NCBI GenBank assembly: GCA_016717595.1
Contig: JADKFE010000045.1
Coordinates: 8,501-72,500 of the forward strand
Reading direction: 5' to 3'
Source: Deltaproteobacteria bacterium
GTDB taxonomy: Bacteria > Myxococcota_A > UBA796 > CAJQPC01
Length of the DNA: 64,000 bases
This document shows positions 16,869-26,926 of the stretch, one piece after another. Each line of letters opens with the position of its first letter. The stretch's first letter is position 1. The translations under genes and the position numbers were made by a program. Below the pieces are notes generated by a model. That model saw only the letters and a program-made list of their open reading frames with translations, had not been told where the DNA came from and searched no databases.

Positions 16869-19800
16869 GGATTCCGGTCATCGGCTCCCTTCGTTTCGGA
16901 CCCTTTCACCTCATCGAGCCGCTCGGACGCGGGGGGATGGGTGAGGTGTGGCGCGGCCTACACGCTGAGCAAGGCGTGCCGGTCGCGATCAAGGTGCTGC
17001 ACCCCGAGCGCGGCAACCGCGCGAGCTTTCTCTCGGCGTTCCGCAACGAGGTCCGCGCCGTCGCCGGCCTCTCGCACCCCTACGTCGTGCCCGTGTTCGA
17101 CTATGGCGAGGTGAGCGAGGCCGCCGCGTTGGTGTCTGAGGCCCGCTTCACCGCCGGCAGCCCCTACCTCGTCATGGAGCTCGTCGAGGGCGGCACCTTG
17201 GCGCCTTGGTGTGGCCGGATGCCCTGGGTGCGTATCCGCGAGGTGCTGCTCGCGCTCTTGGACGCCTTGGCCCACGCCCACGCCCGAGGCGTCATCCACC
17301 ACGACATCAAGCCCGGGAACGTGCTGCTCACCGGGGTCTCCAGCGAGAGCGGCGGCTTACGCCTCGCCGACTTCGGCCTCGCCCAGGTCGGCGGCAACCA
17401 AGGCGGGGCCACGCCGTTTATGTCCGGGGGAACGCCGTTTTATATGGCGCCGGAGCAGGTGCGAAACCTCCGCGCCGACTACGGCCCCTGGACGGATCTC
17501 TACTCCTTGGGGCGTCTGGCCTTGGCGCTCGTCTGGGGGCACCCCGCGCCCGCGGCGGAGGACGTGCTGCCCGGCACCCCCGTCCCGGCGGGCCTCGACT
17601 CTTGGCTCGCGCGGATGCTCATGCCCGAGCCCGCCGACCGCTTCCGCCGCTCCGCCGACGCCGCCTACGCCTTGCTCCAGCTCGGTGATCCAACCGTCGA
17701 GGAGCCCACCAACCCCGGCAAATCCGGGGCGTTCTCTTGGGTGGAGCACACCTTCGCGTTCAGCGCCTGGAAGAGCCACGACAGCTCCTCTGGCGGCGAG
17801 TCGTCGCCAAAGTTTGACCCGGATCTGCACGACCTGCCGTCGTTGGCCATCGACCCCAACGACCTCCCGCCGATGGACAGCGTCGAGTCCCAACGAAGCG
17901 CCTATGTGCGCGCCGAGCCTTGCCGCCGTGAGCCGCCGCCCGTGCCCGATCTCCCCTGGGGCGCGGCGGCGCCTGTGCCGGCCGCGCACCTCGTCGGCGT
18001 CGGCTTGGGCCTGTTCTCGCTGCGCGCCGTGCCGTTTGTGGACCGCGAGATCGAGCGTGAGCAGACCTGGGCCGATCTTCGCGCCGTGAAGGCTGAAGGG
18101 CGCGCGAGGCTCATCGAGCTCGTCGGCGCCACCGGCGTCGGCAAGAGCCGCATCGCCGAGTGGCTCTGTGAGCGGGCCCACGAGCTCGGCATCGGCTCCA
18201 TCGTGCGCGCCACCCACAGCCCCGAGACCGGGCCCTCGGACGGCGTCGCCCCGGCCCTCGCCCGAACCTTACGCTGCGCCGACCGCCGCCCGGAGCGTGT
18301 CCGTGAGCGTGTGGTGCAGGTGCTCTCTGAGCTCGGCGTGCATGAGCCCGCGGAGTGGGCGGCGCTGGCCGAGCTGCTCGCCCCCGCCGAGGACGTCGTC
18401 GGCGGCGCCGAGGGCGAGACGGTGCGCTTCGCCAGCCCTCTGGAGCGCCACATCGTCGCCCGGCAGACCCTGCAGCGCCTCGCCGTCGAGCGTCCGGTCA
18501 TCCTCTGGCTCGATGACGCCCACTGGAGCCTGGACAGCCTCGCCTTCGCCCAGCACCTCCTCGACGTGCAGCAAGACAACGCCTCGCCCGTGCTCATCGT
18601 GATCACGACCAGCTCCGAGGCGCTCACCGAGCTGCCCGTCCAGAGCCTCATGGTCAGCCGCCTGCACCGCAGCGCCCGCTCCCGCCGCATCGACGTGAGC
18701 CCGCTCTCTCGGCCCCACCAGGCGGAGCTCGTGCGCCGTCTGCTCGGCTTGGAGAGCGAGCTCTCAGCGCGGGTAGAGCAGCGCAGCGCCGGAAACCCCC
18801 AGTTCGCCGTGCAGCTCGTCGGGGACTGGGTGCAGCGCGGCGTGTTGGTGCCCTCACCCGTGGGCTATCGCCTCGCCGAAGGGGTCGATCTTCGCCTGCC
18901 CGAGCAGCTCTCGCTCCTGTGGTCGGGCCGCGTGGAGCAGGCGCTCTCGGCGCATCCCGAGTGGGGCCCGCCCCTGGAGCTCGCCGCGGCCTTGGGCCAA
19001 GACGTCGACACCCAAGAGTGGCGCGTGGCCTGCGGCTTCGCGGGCTACGAGAGCGTCGCGGAGAGCGTCGAGGCGCTGTTGTTACGCGGGCTGGCCAAGA
19101 GCGGCGAGGCCGGGCCCGAGATCGGCTGGTCCTTCGCCCACGGCATGGTGCGCGCGGCCCTGGAGCAGCGCGCCGAGGCCGCCGGGCGCTTAGAGGGCCA
19201 CCACCGCGCCTGCGCCGAGATGCTCTTACGCGCCGCGGGCGGCGACGAGAACCCCAAAGATCCCTTGCTCGCCGAGCGCCTGGGCCGTCACCTCGCCCAA
19301 GGTGGCGACCCTGACCGCGCCCTGCGCCCGCTCATGCGCGCCGCGCGCACCCGCGCCCAGGCCGGAGATTATGGCTACGCCGAGGTCATCCTGCATGAGT
19401 GGGACAGCGCCCTGCGTCGCCTACGTTTAGAGCCCGAGGACAACCGCCCCTGCGCCGGAGAGCTCCTGCGGGCGGAGCTGGCGCGTGTGCGAGGCCGCAT
19501 CGAGGAGGCGCTCACGCTCTCCACCCAGGCCTTAGAGCTCGCCCGCCGCCAGCGCTGGCCCCGGCTCATCGCCGCGGCGCTGTTGGAGTCGTCCCGGGCG
19601 GAGTGGACGTCGGGCCACCCCGAGCGCGCGCTCAGCCTCATGGAGCAGGCCACCACCGCCGCTGAGGAGGCCGACGACCGCTACGCCGTCGCCCGCTGCC
19701 TCATGGAGCGCGCGGTGATCCTGCGTCGTTTCCGCCGCTTGGACGAGGCCGAGGCCCTGTACCGCAGCGCCGCTGAAGAGTTCCGGCGCCTCGGTGAGCT

Positions 19801-20467
19801 TGGCTCTGAAGCGTGGTGCCTGCTCGGTCTCGGCGAGTGCTGCCGCGAGCGCGACAAACCCCGCTTGGATGAGGCCGTGTCGCTGTGTGAGGCCGCCCTC
19901 GATCGTTTCCAGCGCGCGGGCATGCGCCGGGGCGTGGCCGACTGCACCAACTCCTTGGGTGAGCTTCTGAGGCTTCAAGGAGAGCGGGAGCGCGCCGCTG
20001 AGCTCTACCGCCGCTCCCGGGACGTCTTCTTGCGGATCGGCTCGGCCATGGCCGTGGCCCCGGCCTGTAACCTCGGCCTGGTGCTTCTGGAGGATGACCG
20101 CTTCGGCGAGGCGGAGCTTGTCCTTCAGGATGTCTTACGCACCTTAAAGACCCAGAGCCGAAAGGTCTACATCGGCCTCGTTCACACCTACCTCTTGCCC
20201 GGCGCCGCCGTCGGCTCGCGCTGGAGCGACTTTGACGAGCACCTGCGCGAGGCGAACAGCCGCCTTCAAGAGACGGGAGAGCTCGACATCGACGCCGCCC
20301 AGGCCTCGGAGCGCGCTGGGGACACGGCCTGGCGCGCGGGCTACCTGGGCCGGGCCTGGGCCGCGTGGCGGCTCTCGGCGAAACAGTGGGAGGGCTTGGG
20401 CCGCGCCTGGGACCTAGAGCGTGTTCGGGAGAAGCTCGGCCGCGTCGACACCCTCAACCCGCCCTAA
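16861..20467 (+). CDS. Ser/Thr kinase fused to an AAA/STAND-type ATPase and TPR repeats
   Basis: About 1200 residues. The kinase domain (first about 260) has the Gly loop GRGGMGEVW, VAIKVLHPER, catalytic loop VIHHDIKPGN (HRD Arg replaced by His), ADFGLAQ and YMAPEQV. After an acidic linker comes an ATPase with Walker A GATGVGKSR and Walker B ILWLDDAHW. From about residue 850 helical TPR-like repeats run to the end (DEAEALYRSAAEEFRRLGELG, REAAELYRRS-type units). This is the PknK/MalT-like layout of signalling ATPases. The in-frame ATG at 16937 would cut the Gly loop. The GTG at 16861, overlapping the previous stop, restores it if one T of the TTT at 16894-16896 is extra. Input signal and targets are unknown. 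Confidence 0.82.
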
Positions 20468-20491
20468 ACCTTCGGCCAGCCGTCGGATTTT

Positions 20492-21337
20492 ATGCCCCAC
20501 GCCGTCACCGTGGTCCCGCCGCCCCTCCAGCTCCCCGGCGGCGTGCTCGTGCATTGTGTGCCCGCCCATGAGGACAACCTCATCTGGCTCATCGAGCTGC
20601 CGTCGGGGGAGGCCGCGGTGGTCGACGGCCCCGACGCCGAGGCCACCCTTCACCTCTGCGCGGCGCGGGGCCTCCGCCTCACCACCGTGCTCAACACCCA
20701 CACCCACGGCGATCACGTCGGCGTCAACCGCGACCTCCAGCGGCGTGGGCTCCTGTCCGGCCTGCGGGTGGTCGGCCCCAAAGGCGCCGCCGACGCGGTG
20801 CCCGGCCTCACCGAGCCCGTCGAAGAAGGCGACGAGATCACGCTAAACGGCGCGTCGCGCCTCAAGGTGTGGCTCACCGAGGGCCACATGAACGGCCACG
20901 TCTCGTTCATCACGACCGGCGCGGTCTTCTGCGGCGACACCCTCTTCGCCGGGGGCTGCGGCTACCTCTTCGACGGCCCCCCGGCCAAGATGTTGGAGAG
21001 CCTCAACCGCCTGGCGGCCTTGCCCCAAGACACCCTCGTCTTCTGCGCGCATGAGTACACTCTGGACAACCTCCGCTTCGCCGCCTGGGTAGAGCCCGAC
21101 AACCTCGATCTGCGAGACCGCCTGGAGTTCACGACGCGACTCCGCGCCGAGGGCCGCTGCACGGTGCCCTCCACCATCGGCCTGGAGCGGGCGACGAACC
21201 CGTTTCTGCGCGCGCACAGCCCGAGCCTGCAGGCGCGCCTTCGTGAGGAGCTGCCCGAGGCGCCCCTTCACGACGCCTTGGCCGTGTTCACCGCCGCCCG
21301 CGCCCTAAAAAACACGGCGCGGCACCGGGCTCATTGA
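20492..21337 (+). CDS. Glyoxalase-II-like metallo-beta-lactamase-fold hydrolase
   Basis: 281 residues. The metal site THTHGDHVG (HxHxDH) is at about 70-76, followed by the glyoxalase II block TEGHMNGHVSF, CGDTLFAGGCGYLFDG and CAHEYTLDNLRF. The C-terminal region with NPFLR matches hydroxyacylglutathione hydrolase, which cleaves S-D-lactoylglutathione to D-lactate and glutathione in methylglyoxal detoxification. It starts 24 bases after the kinase gene. The 3' end overlaps the convergent OsmC gene by seven bases. Substrate is inferred from family; a related thioesterase role is possible. Confidence 0.85.
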   Translation: MPHAVTVVPPPLQLPGGVLVHCVPAHEDNLIWLIELPSGEAAVVDGPDAEATLHLCAARGLRLTTVLNTHTHGDHVGVNRDLQRRGLLSGLRVVGPKGAADAVPGLTEPVEEGDEITLNGASRLKVWLTEGHMNGHVSFITTGAVFCGDTLFAGGCGYLFDGPPAKMLESLNRLAALPQDTLVFCAHEYTLDNLRFAAWVEPDNLDLRDRLEFTTRLRAEGRCTVPSTIGLERATNPFLRAHSPSLQARLREELPEAPLHDALAVFTAARALKNTARHRAH

Positions 21338-21762
21338 GGATCGGGCAAGGCCGTCAGCGCCGTCTCCACGTCGATCGGCGCCCGGGTGAGGGTCTGGTGG
21401 ACCGGGCAGCGGTTGGCGATGTCGAGGAGGCGGCCACGCTGCTCCTCGTCCAAGGGCCCGGTGAGCGTCACCTCGCGGCGGATGTGGTCTTTGAGCTTCC
21501 CATCGTCGCCGGTGACCTTGTCGTGGTGAAGGGTCACGGTGACGGCCTGCAGAGGCCAGCCTTTTCGTGTGGCGTACAGGCTCACGGTCATCGACGTGCA
21601 GGCGCCTAAGGCCGAGAGCAGCAGCTCGTACGGATCGGGGCCTTGGTCTTGGCCGCCGACGTCGAGGGGCTCATCGGCGGTCAGCGTGTGCTGCCGAACG
21701 TGAATGGCTTGGGTGAGCGAGCTGGACGCGCCGTGAACGGTCGCCGTGCGGGGCTTGGCCAT
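21331..21762 (-). CDS. OsmC/Ohr-family peroxiredoxin-like protein
   Basis: 143 residues with the family's two reactive cysteines: SALGACTSMT at about residue 54 and ANRCPVHQTL at about 117. GPDPYELLLSALGAC is the classic OsmC signature. The family reduces organic hydroperoxides or acts in osmotic and oxidative stress. The sequence is closer to general YhfA/OsmC members than to Ohr. It lies just upstream of the transporter gene on the minus strand, with convergent overlap with the glyoxalase-like gene. Confidence 0.88.
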   Translation of the reverse strand: MAKPRTATVHGASSSLTQAIHVRQHTLTADEPLDVGGQDQGPDPYELLLSALGACTSMTVSLYATRKGWPLQAVTVTLHHDKVTGDDGKLKDHIRREVTLTGPLDEEQRGRLLDIANRCPVHQTLTRAPIDVETALTALPDPQ

Positions 21763-21777
21763 GAGGTCATCTCCGGG

Positions 21778-23010
21778 TCAGGCGCCGAGGAGGGCGTCTA
21801 CCAGGACGAGCATAGGCACGCCGAGGCCCAGGGACGAGAGCGTCGTGAAGAACCCGAACCGAAGGTACTCCCAGAAGCCCAGCTCGTGATGTTCCCGGGC
21901 GGCCTCGGCGACGATGAGGTTGGCGACGCTGCCCACCAAGGTGAGGTTCCCGGCGACGGTGGCCGTCCAGGCGAGCACGGTCCAGGCCAGCGGGGTGGGG
22001 GAGAGCGCCTCGACGTAAGGCCCGAACAACATCACCAGAGGCACGTTGGAGACGAGGTTTGAGCCTAAGGTGATCACGAGGCTCACCGCCGCGAGGCCCG
22101 CCGCCGTGTCAAAACGAAGAATCGGCGCCAACGCGGCGAAGCCCTGGCCCAGCAGGCCTGTGCGCTCTACGCCGCCGACCACCACAAACAGCGCCGCGAA
22201 GAACACCAGCAGCGTCCAGTCCACCCGGGCGAAGACGCCCCGAGGGTCTTCACGACGCAAGAGCAGCATCAGCGCGACGCCGCCGAGGGCCGTCCACGCG
22301 AGGTCCAGACCGAACAAGAAGCCAAGAACAACCCCGATCATCACCAGCACGACGCTCCAGCGGGTCGCGCCGTTCGGCGGGGTTGGTGGCGACGTGGGCT
22401 CCTGGAGCGGCCCGGCCAAGGCGCCGCGGTACATCCACCGAAGCAGGCCAAGCTGAACCACAAGGCAGAGCACCGTCGCCGGGAGACAACGTAGGGTGAA
22501 GTCCACAAAGGACATGCCGCTCATGCCCGCGATGAGCATGTTCTGCGGGTTGCCCACCTGGGTGGCCGCGCTGCCGAGGTTGGCGCTCGCGGCGAGGCTG
22601 ATCAGGAACGGCACCAACGGCAGGCCCCGGCGCAGGCAGAGCTGCACCACCACCGGGGTCATCAGCACGCAGACCGTGTCGTTCACCAAGATCGCCGAGA
22701 GCGCGGCGGAGACGAGGCTCACCCGCGCCAGGACCACGAAGGGGCTCGACGCGCCTCGGGTCAGGGCGGCCTCGCCCCGGGCCATCAGCCCGTCCTCCTC
22801 AAGCCAGGCCCCGAGCATCATCATCGCCAAAAGCAAGGCGATGGTGCCCGCGTCGATGGCCGCGTAGGCCTCCTCGGGGCTGAGCGCGCCGACGGCGACC
22901 ATGCCCACGGCGCCCAGCAGGGCCCCAGCGGGCCGCCCGATCGGCAGCGCGCGCAGGCGACGCCCGGCGATGAGCACGAAGGTCAAGCCGAAGACAGCGA
23001 GGGTCAGCAT
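21778..23010 (-). CDS. ArsB/NhaD (ion transporter superfamily) membrane transporter
   Basis: 410 residues with about 11 hydrophobic helices. Typical IT-superfamily features are the re-entrant segments ALSAILVNDTVCVLMTP and NLGSAATQVGNPQNMLIAG in the first half and SNLVSNVPLVMLFGP with TLVGSVANLIVAEAA in the second, giving an inverted-repeat architecture. Such proteins export arsenite or exchange Na+ and anions; no arsR, arsC or arsA gene is nearby, so arsenic transport is not supported. Substrate unknown. Confidence 0.82.
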   Translation of the reverse strand: MLTLAVFGLTFVLIAGRRLRALPIGRPAGALLGAVGMVAVGALSPEEAYAAIDAGTIALLLAMMMLGAWLEEDGLMARGEAALTRGASSPFVVLARVSLVSAALSAILVNDTVCVLMTPVVVQLCLRRGLPLVPFLISLAASANLGSAATQVGNPQNMLIAGMSGMSFVDFTLRCLPATVLCLVVQLGLLRWMYRGALAGPLQEPTSPPTPPNGATRWSVVLVMIGVVLGFLFGLDLAWTALGGVALMLLLRREDPRGVFARVDWTLLVFFAALFVVVGGVERTGLLGQGFAALAPILRFDTAAGLAAVSLVITLGSNLVSNVPLVMLFGPYVEALSPTPLAWTVLAWTATVAGNLTLVGSVANLIVAEAAREHHELGFWEYLRFGFFTTLSSLGLGVPMLVLVDALLGA

Positions 23011-23035
23011 ACGGGCCCGCGGCGGGTCAGGCGCC

Positions 23036-25525
23036 TCACCACCAGGGGAAGCGGTTGTTCTTCTTGGGCTTCTTGGGCTCGGATTTGGGGCCGTCGCCGT
23101 CAGAATTGCCGTCGGGGCGTTTTTGCTGGGGGCGATCGTTGGGGTTGTCGACGCCGCGCATCCGGTCCAAGAGCAGGTCCATCGGCGAAGGATCGCAGCC
23201 GCCTTGGGGCTCGTAGCCTTTGCTGAACAGCTCGGTCACACACACGCTGCACACGCCGTCGAGGATCTCCCCCTGGCAGACGTCGCCCTCGACCACGTCC
23301 CCGGGCCGGGTGAAGCCGCCACGAAGGTTGCCCAGCCCGGCGATGAACCGCGCCCAGGTGGGCAAGGCCGCCTTGCCGCCGGTCAGGGTGGTGGTCTTGT
23401 TGTCGTCGAACCCCACCCACACCGCCACGACAAGATCCGGGGTGAAGCCGACAAACCAGGCGTCGCGGTAGCTGTCGGTGGTGCCGGTCTTGCCGCCGAG
23501 GGGCCCCGTGGCGCCGTACTTCGACGCCCCGGCGCCGGTGCCTTCGCTCATCACGGTCTGGAGCACGTTTGTGGAGAGGTACGCCGCCCGGGGCGAGGCG
23601 CGGCGCACGACCAGCGGCGCGTTCTCGACGATGAGGCTCGTGTCGTTGCGGGTGACGGCGCGCACAAGCTGGGGCGCGGCGAACCGGCCGCCGCCGGGGA
23701 GCACGGTGTAGGCCCCGGCGAGCTCTAAGGCGCTGGCGTCAAAGCCCCCGAGCGCCGCGGACGGCAGGCGGGTCATGCCGCTGAGGCCCAAGTCTTGGAG
23801 CTGATCTTGGAGCGTGGCGAGGCCGACCTTCTCCGAGAGCAGCACCGCGGGGATGTTGCGGCTCTCAGCCATGGCCTTCCGCAGCGTGATCTCGCCGACG
23901 TACTGGCCGTCGTAGTTGCCCGGGCTCCAGGTCTTGCCATCGACGGTGCGCTCCAGGGGCTCGTCGAGGAAGGTGGTTGAGGGCGAGAGCTCAACGTCTT
24001 GGTCAAAGGCCACGAGCATCGTGAGCGGCTTCACCGTCGAGCCGGGCTGGCGCCGGGCCATCGTCGCCCGGTTGAACGGGCTCTGGGCGTAGTCGCGGCC
24101 GCCGACCATCGCCAAGATCGCGCCGTCCTTCACCCGCACGGCGACCAGGGCGACCTGCACCCCTTTGGCTTTGGGGTACGCCTCGTCAAGCTTGGTCATC
24201 GACTCGCTGACGACACGCTCGGCGAGGCGCTGCAAGGGCGGGTGGATGAGGGTGTAGACGCTGAGGCCCTCGCCCGCGACCCGCCCCTCGCCGAGCTTGG
24301 CCTCGACCTCCTCCAAGGCGGCGTCGACGGCGTAGGGCGCGCGGCGGCCGGAGATCCCCGCGGCCACGGCCAGGGGTCGCGCCAGCTCCTTCGCCGCGAG
24401 CTCGGGCTCAATCCAGCCCTCCTCTTGCAGCCGCCGCAGGGCCAGATCGCGGCGCTCTTTGGCCTTCGCGGGGTGGCGCAGAGGGTTGTAGTTGTTCGGC
24501 GAGGAGATGATGCCCGCCAAGGTGGCGGCCTCACCAATGCCGATGCGCTCGATGGGCTTCGCGAAGAACGCCCGGCTGGCTTGATCGGCGCCGCAGATGG
24601 CCACCCCGCCCGACTGACCCCAGTAGATCTCGTTGAGGTACAGGGCGAGGATCTCGTCCTTGGTGAGCTGCTGCTCAAGCGCCAAGGAGTAAAAGACCTC
24701 CTTCACCTTGCGCTGAATCGTGCGCTCTTGGCTCAAGAAGAGGTTCTTCGCGAGCTGCTGGGTGAGGGTCGAGCCGCCCTGCATGCGGTCCCCGGCGGTG
24801 ACGTTGACGTACAGCGCCCGCAGGATGCCCAAGGGGGACACGCCGCGGTGGCGGTAAAAGTCGGCGTCTTCCATGGCCAAGACGGCGAGGCGCAGGGCCT
24901 TGGGGAAGTCGTCGAGCTTCCGGGGGACACGCTCTTCGTTGTCGTCGCCGCGCACCGAGGCCAAGGCCGTCGGCGGCAGCACCACGGAGGCCTTGGGGGA
25001 GATGCTGGAGATCGCCCCGCTGGCGAACTTCACCGTGACCTTCTGCTCAAGCACCGTGTAGCCGGGGCCCGACGCGGCCTTCGTCCAGACGGTGAGCGAG
25101 TCGGCGGTGACGGAGAAGTCGCCAGGACGCGCCACGGTGTCGACCCGGGCGTAGCCCGCGCCGAGGAGATCTTTGGCGAGGGCCTCGGGCTCTAAGGCCA
25201 AGCCCGTCCACAGCTCAACCGGGCCCGACCACACCTTGCCCGGGAGCTCCCAGAGCGGCGTCGAGAGGCGATCCTGCACACCGGCGAGGGCCGCGCGGTA
25301 CATCGCGACGAACACCACGCCGCCGCCGAGCATGAGGCCGAGACAGCTCGCGAGGCCCCAATGAAAGAGGCGACGCAGCGCGCGCCGCCAGAACGGCGCA
25401 GCCGCTCCACCCGCGTTTGGCGGGTTGAGGCGCGCGGGTTTGCGCGGAGGCTTCGTGGCCTTGGCGCTCGATTTGTCCCCTGACTTCGCCACGCGATCGT
25501 CCTCAGAGCCGCGCGGCGGCGTCAT
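23036..25525 (-). CDS. mrcB: Class A penicillin-binding protein, PBP1b type
   Basis: 829 residues: a basic cytoplasmic tail (KSSAKATKPPRKPARL), one membrane helix (about 55-80) and a UB2H-like region (about 100-180). The GT51 glycosyltransferase has the catalytic EDADFYRHRG plus GGSTLTQQLAKN and LNEIYWGQSGG. The transpeptidase has QPGSTVKPLTM (SxxK), ESRN and GGKTGTTDSYRDAW (KTG). The Cys-containing tail (CQGEILDGVCSVC) is a terminal extension rich in Lys/Pro/Asp after the catalytic domain. It polymerises and cross-links peptidoglycan at the periplasmic membrane face. UB2H suggests control by an outer-membrane LpoB-type lipoprotein, which I do not see here. Confidence 0.92.
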   Translation of the reverse strand: MTPPRGSEDDRVAKSGDKSSAKATKPPRKPARLNPPNAGGAAAPFWRRALRRLFHWGLASCLGLMLGGGVVFVAMYRAALAGVQDRLSTPLWELPGKVWSGPVELWTGLALEPEALAKDLLGAGYARVDTVARPGDFSVTADSLTVWTKAASGPGYTVLEQKVTVKFASGAISSISPKASVVLPPTALASVRGDDNEERVPRKLDDFPKALRLAVLAMEDADFYRHRGVSPLGILRALYVNVTAGDRMQGGSTLTQQLAKNLFLSQERTIQRKVKEVFYSLALEQQLTKDEILALYLNEIYWGQSGGVAICGADQASRAFFAKPIERIGIGEAATLAGIISSPNNYNPLRHPAKAKERRDLALRRLQEEGWIEPELAAKELARPLAVAAGISGRRAPYAVDAALEEVEAKLGEGRVAGEGLSVYTLIHPPLQRLAERVVSESMTKLDEAYPKAKGVQVALVAVRVKDGAILAMVGGRDYAQSPFNRATMARRQPGSTVKPLTMLVAFDQDVELSPSTTFLDEPLERTVDGKTWSPGNYDGQYVGEITLRKAMAESRNIPAVLLSEKVGLATLQDQLQDLGLSGMTRLPSAALGGFDASALELAGAYTVLPGGGRFAAPQLVRAVTRNDTSLIVENAPLVVRRASPRAAYLSTNVLQTVMSEGTGAGASKYGATGPLGGKTGTTDSYRDAWFVGFTPDLVVAVWVGFDDNKTTTLTGGKAALPTWARFIAGLGNLRGGFTRPGDVVEGDVCQGEILDGVCSVCVTELFSKGYEPQGGCDPSPMDLLLDRMRGVDNPNDRPQQKRPDGNSDGDGPKSEPKKPKKNNRFPWW

Positions 25526-25549
25526 CCGGGCGCATCACGCGCGGGGACA

Positions 25550-25711
25550 TCAGTGGTGAACCGAGGCCTTCACGAGCAGGTACACCACGAAGGCGTAACC
25601 CCCCAAGACGCCGAGCACGGGCAGAACCACCGTGAGCGCCTCGACGAGCGGGTTGGAGTCCTCGTTGGAGGCGTGATCGGCGTGGCCATGGGCGGAGTGA
25701 TCGGCAGACAT
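25550..25711 (-). CDS. 53-residue single-helix membrane protein with a His-rich start
   Basis: Begins MSADHSAHGHADHAS, then one hydrophobic helix (ALTVVLPVLGVLGGYAFVVYLLV). The ATG at 25711 has a GAGGG six bases upstream; the frame continues upstream but without support. The His-rich head recalls small cytochrome-oxidase accessory peptides, and the COX4 fusion in this window also has such a head, but it lies next to the PBP gene and not in the oxidase cluster. Function unknown. Confidence 0.6.
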   Translation of the reverse strand: MSADHSAHGHADHASNEDSNPLVEALTVVLPVLGVLGGYAFVVYLLVKASVHH

Positions 25712-25807
25712 GAAACCCTCGGAGGCAGGATCGTCCGCGCAGGGTAACACGGCCTCTGCCGCGCGTCTCCCTTCCCCGAACGACGCGCGCAGGCTAACCC
25801 TTGGGGT

Positions 25808-26593
25808 ATGCCTGATCCTGTCATCCTCGGAAAAAAGCTCCAAGCCCTGTCCACCGCCGAGACGGCCCGGCAGCGGCTCCACCAGATCCGCCCCTTGCGT
25901 GGGGTTCGAGGCGTGCCGATCGCCGCCTTGACCCGCGCGGTGAAGGAGGCTTGGCTTGAGCACCCCTACAAGCTCCCGCGGGACGCGGAGCTGCTCCAGA
26001 CCCTCTACACCGAGGCCTGGGAGGACGGGATCGTCGCCGTCGGCGTGCTCGCGGCGCTCGTGCCCGACGATCCGGTCAACGCCTTAGAGCTCGGCATGAC
26101 CTGGCTTGAGATGTGTGACGACTTAGAGACCGCCGACGCCTTGGGCTGGCTCGTGCTCGGCCCGGCCTTGTTGGCGCACCCTCGCGGCCTGCAGATGGGG
26201 CCCTTGGAGGAGTGGCTGGCCTCGCCACGGCCCATGGAGCGCCGGGTGGGGGCGATGGCGGCGATGTCGTTCACCACGGAGCCCGTCACGGGCCCGGCGG
26301 CGGCGGCCTTGCGTGAGCGTATGGAGCAGACGCGCCTGATCTACGTCGAGGAGCCCCTGAGCGACGCGCTCGTTCAGGTGGCCGATCTCCTCGTGCGTGA
26401 CCACGAGCCCCATGTGCGTAAGGCCCTCGCGCGGCTCTTGCGCTGCTGGGCCCAGGGCGACCCCGACGCCGTTGAGGATTGGCTCCAGACGGTGCGTGGT
26501 GGGGTGCCCAAGGTGCTCCGTGATGAGGCGGAACGGGGGATCAAGCGGGGCCGCCGCGGAATGGCGGTTGAAATGCCCGAAGGGGAGGAGTAG
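25808..26593 (+). CDS. DNA-alkylation-repeat (AlkD-like) protein
   Basis: 261 residues, almost entirely helical. Paired-helix repeats such as KLPRDAELLQTLYTEAWEDG, ALELGMTWLEMCDDLETADAL and SPRPMERRVGAMAAMSF match the ARM/HEAT-like repeats of AlkC/AlkD glycosylases, and the C-terminal HVRKALARLLRCWAQG helix fits. AlkD enzymes excise N3- and N7-alkylated purines. Catalytic Trp/Asp/Arg positions cannot be matched confidently by eye, so a non-catalytic repeat protein is possible. It stands alone with GGGGT before the ATG. Confidence 0.6.
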   Translation: MPDPVILGKKLQALSTAETARQRLHQIRPLRGVRGVPIAALTRAVKEAWLEHPYKLPRDAELLQTLYTEAWEDGIVAVGVLAALVPDDPVNALELGMTWLEMCDDLETADALGWLVLGPALLAHPRGLQMGPLEEWLASPRPMERRVGAMAAMSFTTEPVTGPAAAALRERMEQTRLIYVEEPLSDALVQVADLLVRDHEPHVRKALARLLRCWAQGDPDAVEDWLQTVRGGVPKVLRDEAERGIKRGRRGMAVEMPEGEE

Positions 26594-26623
26594 GCTCGAA
26601 GGCGATAAACACCCGAGGTGACC

Positions 26624-26926
26624 GTGTCCGAGTCTCAATCGTCGTCCAATCCGCTGAGCCTAGAGAACCTGCCGACCATCACCGCCGTCGCGTTCATCCT
26701 GGCGCTGCTCGCCCTCGCGGTGACGTTCATGTCCCTCCAGCGCACCAGCGCCGCGCTCGTGCAGGTCGCGAGCCTAGAGCTCGCCGCCGCCCGCCGGGAC
26801 ACCGTCATCGAGAAGGAGGTGCTTGACCTCCGCTCCCGCCTCGAGGCCCTAGAGACGAAGGCCGCCGCGGCGCCGGCCGCCCCCGCCGAGCCCGCTGCAG
26901 TGGTCGCGGCCCCGGCCTCTCCCTGA
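26624..26926 (+). CDS. Small membrane-anchored coiled-coil protein
   Basis: About 100 residues: a short polar head (SESQSSSNPLSLENLP), one membrane helix (ITAVAFILALLALAVTFMSL), a coiled-coil segment (VIEKEVLDLRSRLEALETK) and an Ala/Pro/Val-rich tail. GTG 26624 is chosen over GTG 26618 because GAGG at 26615-26618 then sits five bases upstream. No family was recognised. The stop (26924-26926) overlaps the apparent 5' end of the next gene. Confidence 0.5.
   Translation: MSESQSSSNPLSLENLPTITAVAFILALLALAVTFMSLQRTSAALVQVASLELAAARRDTVIEKEVLDLRSRLEALETKAAAAPAAPAEPAAVVAAPASP

Noticed and set aside
21778..23010. Arsenite efflux (arsB) call for the transporter
   Set aside because: The fold fits the superfamily but no other ars gene is nearby, so substrate was left open.
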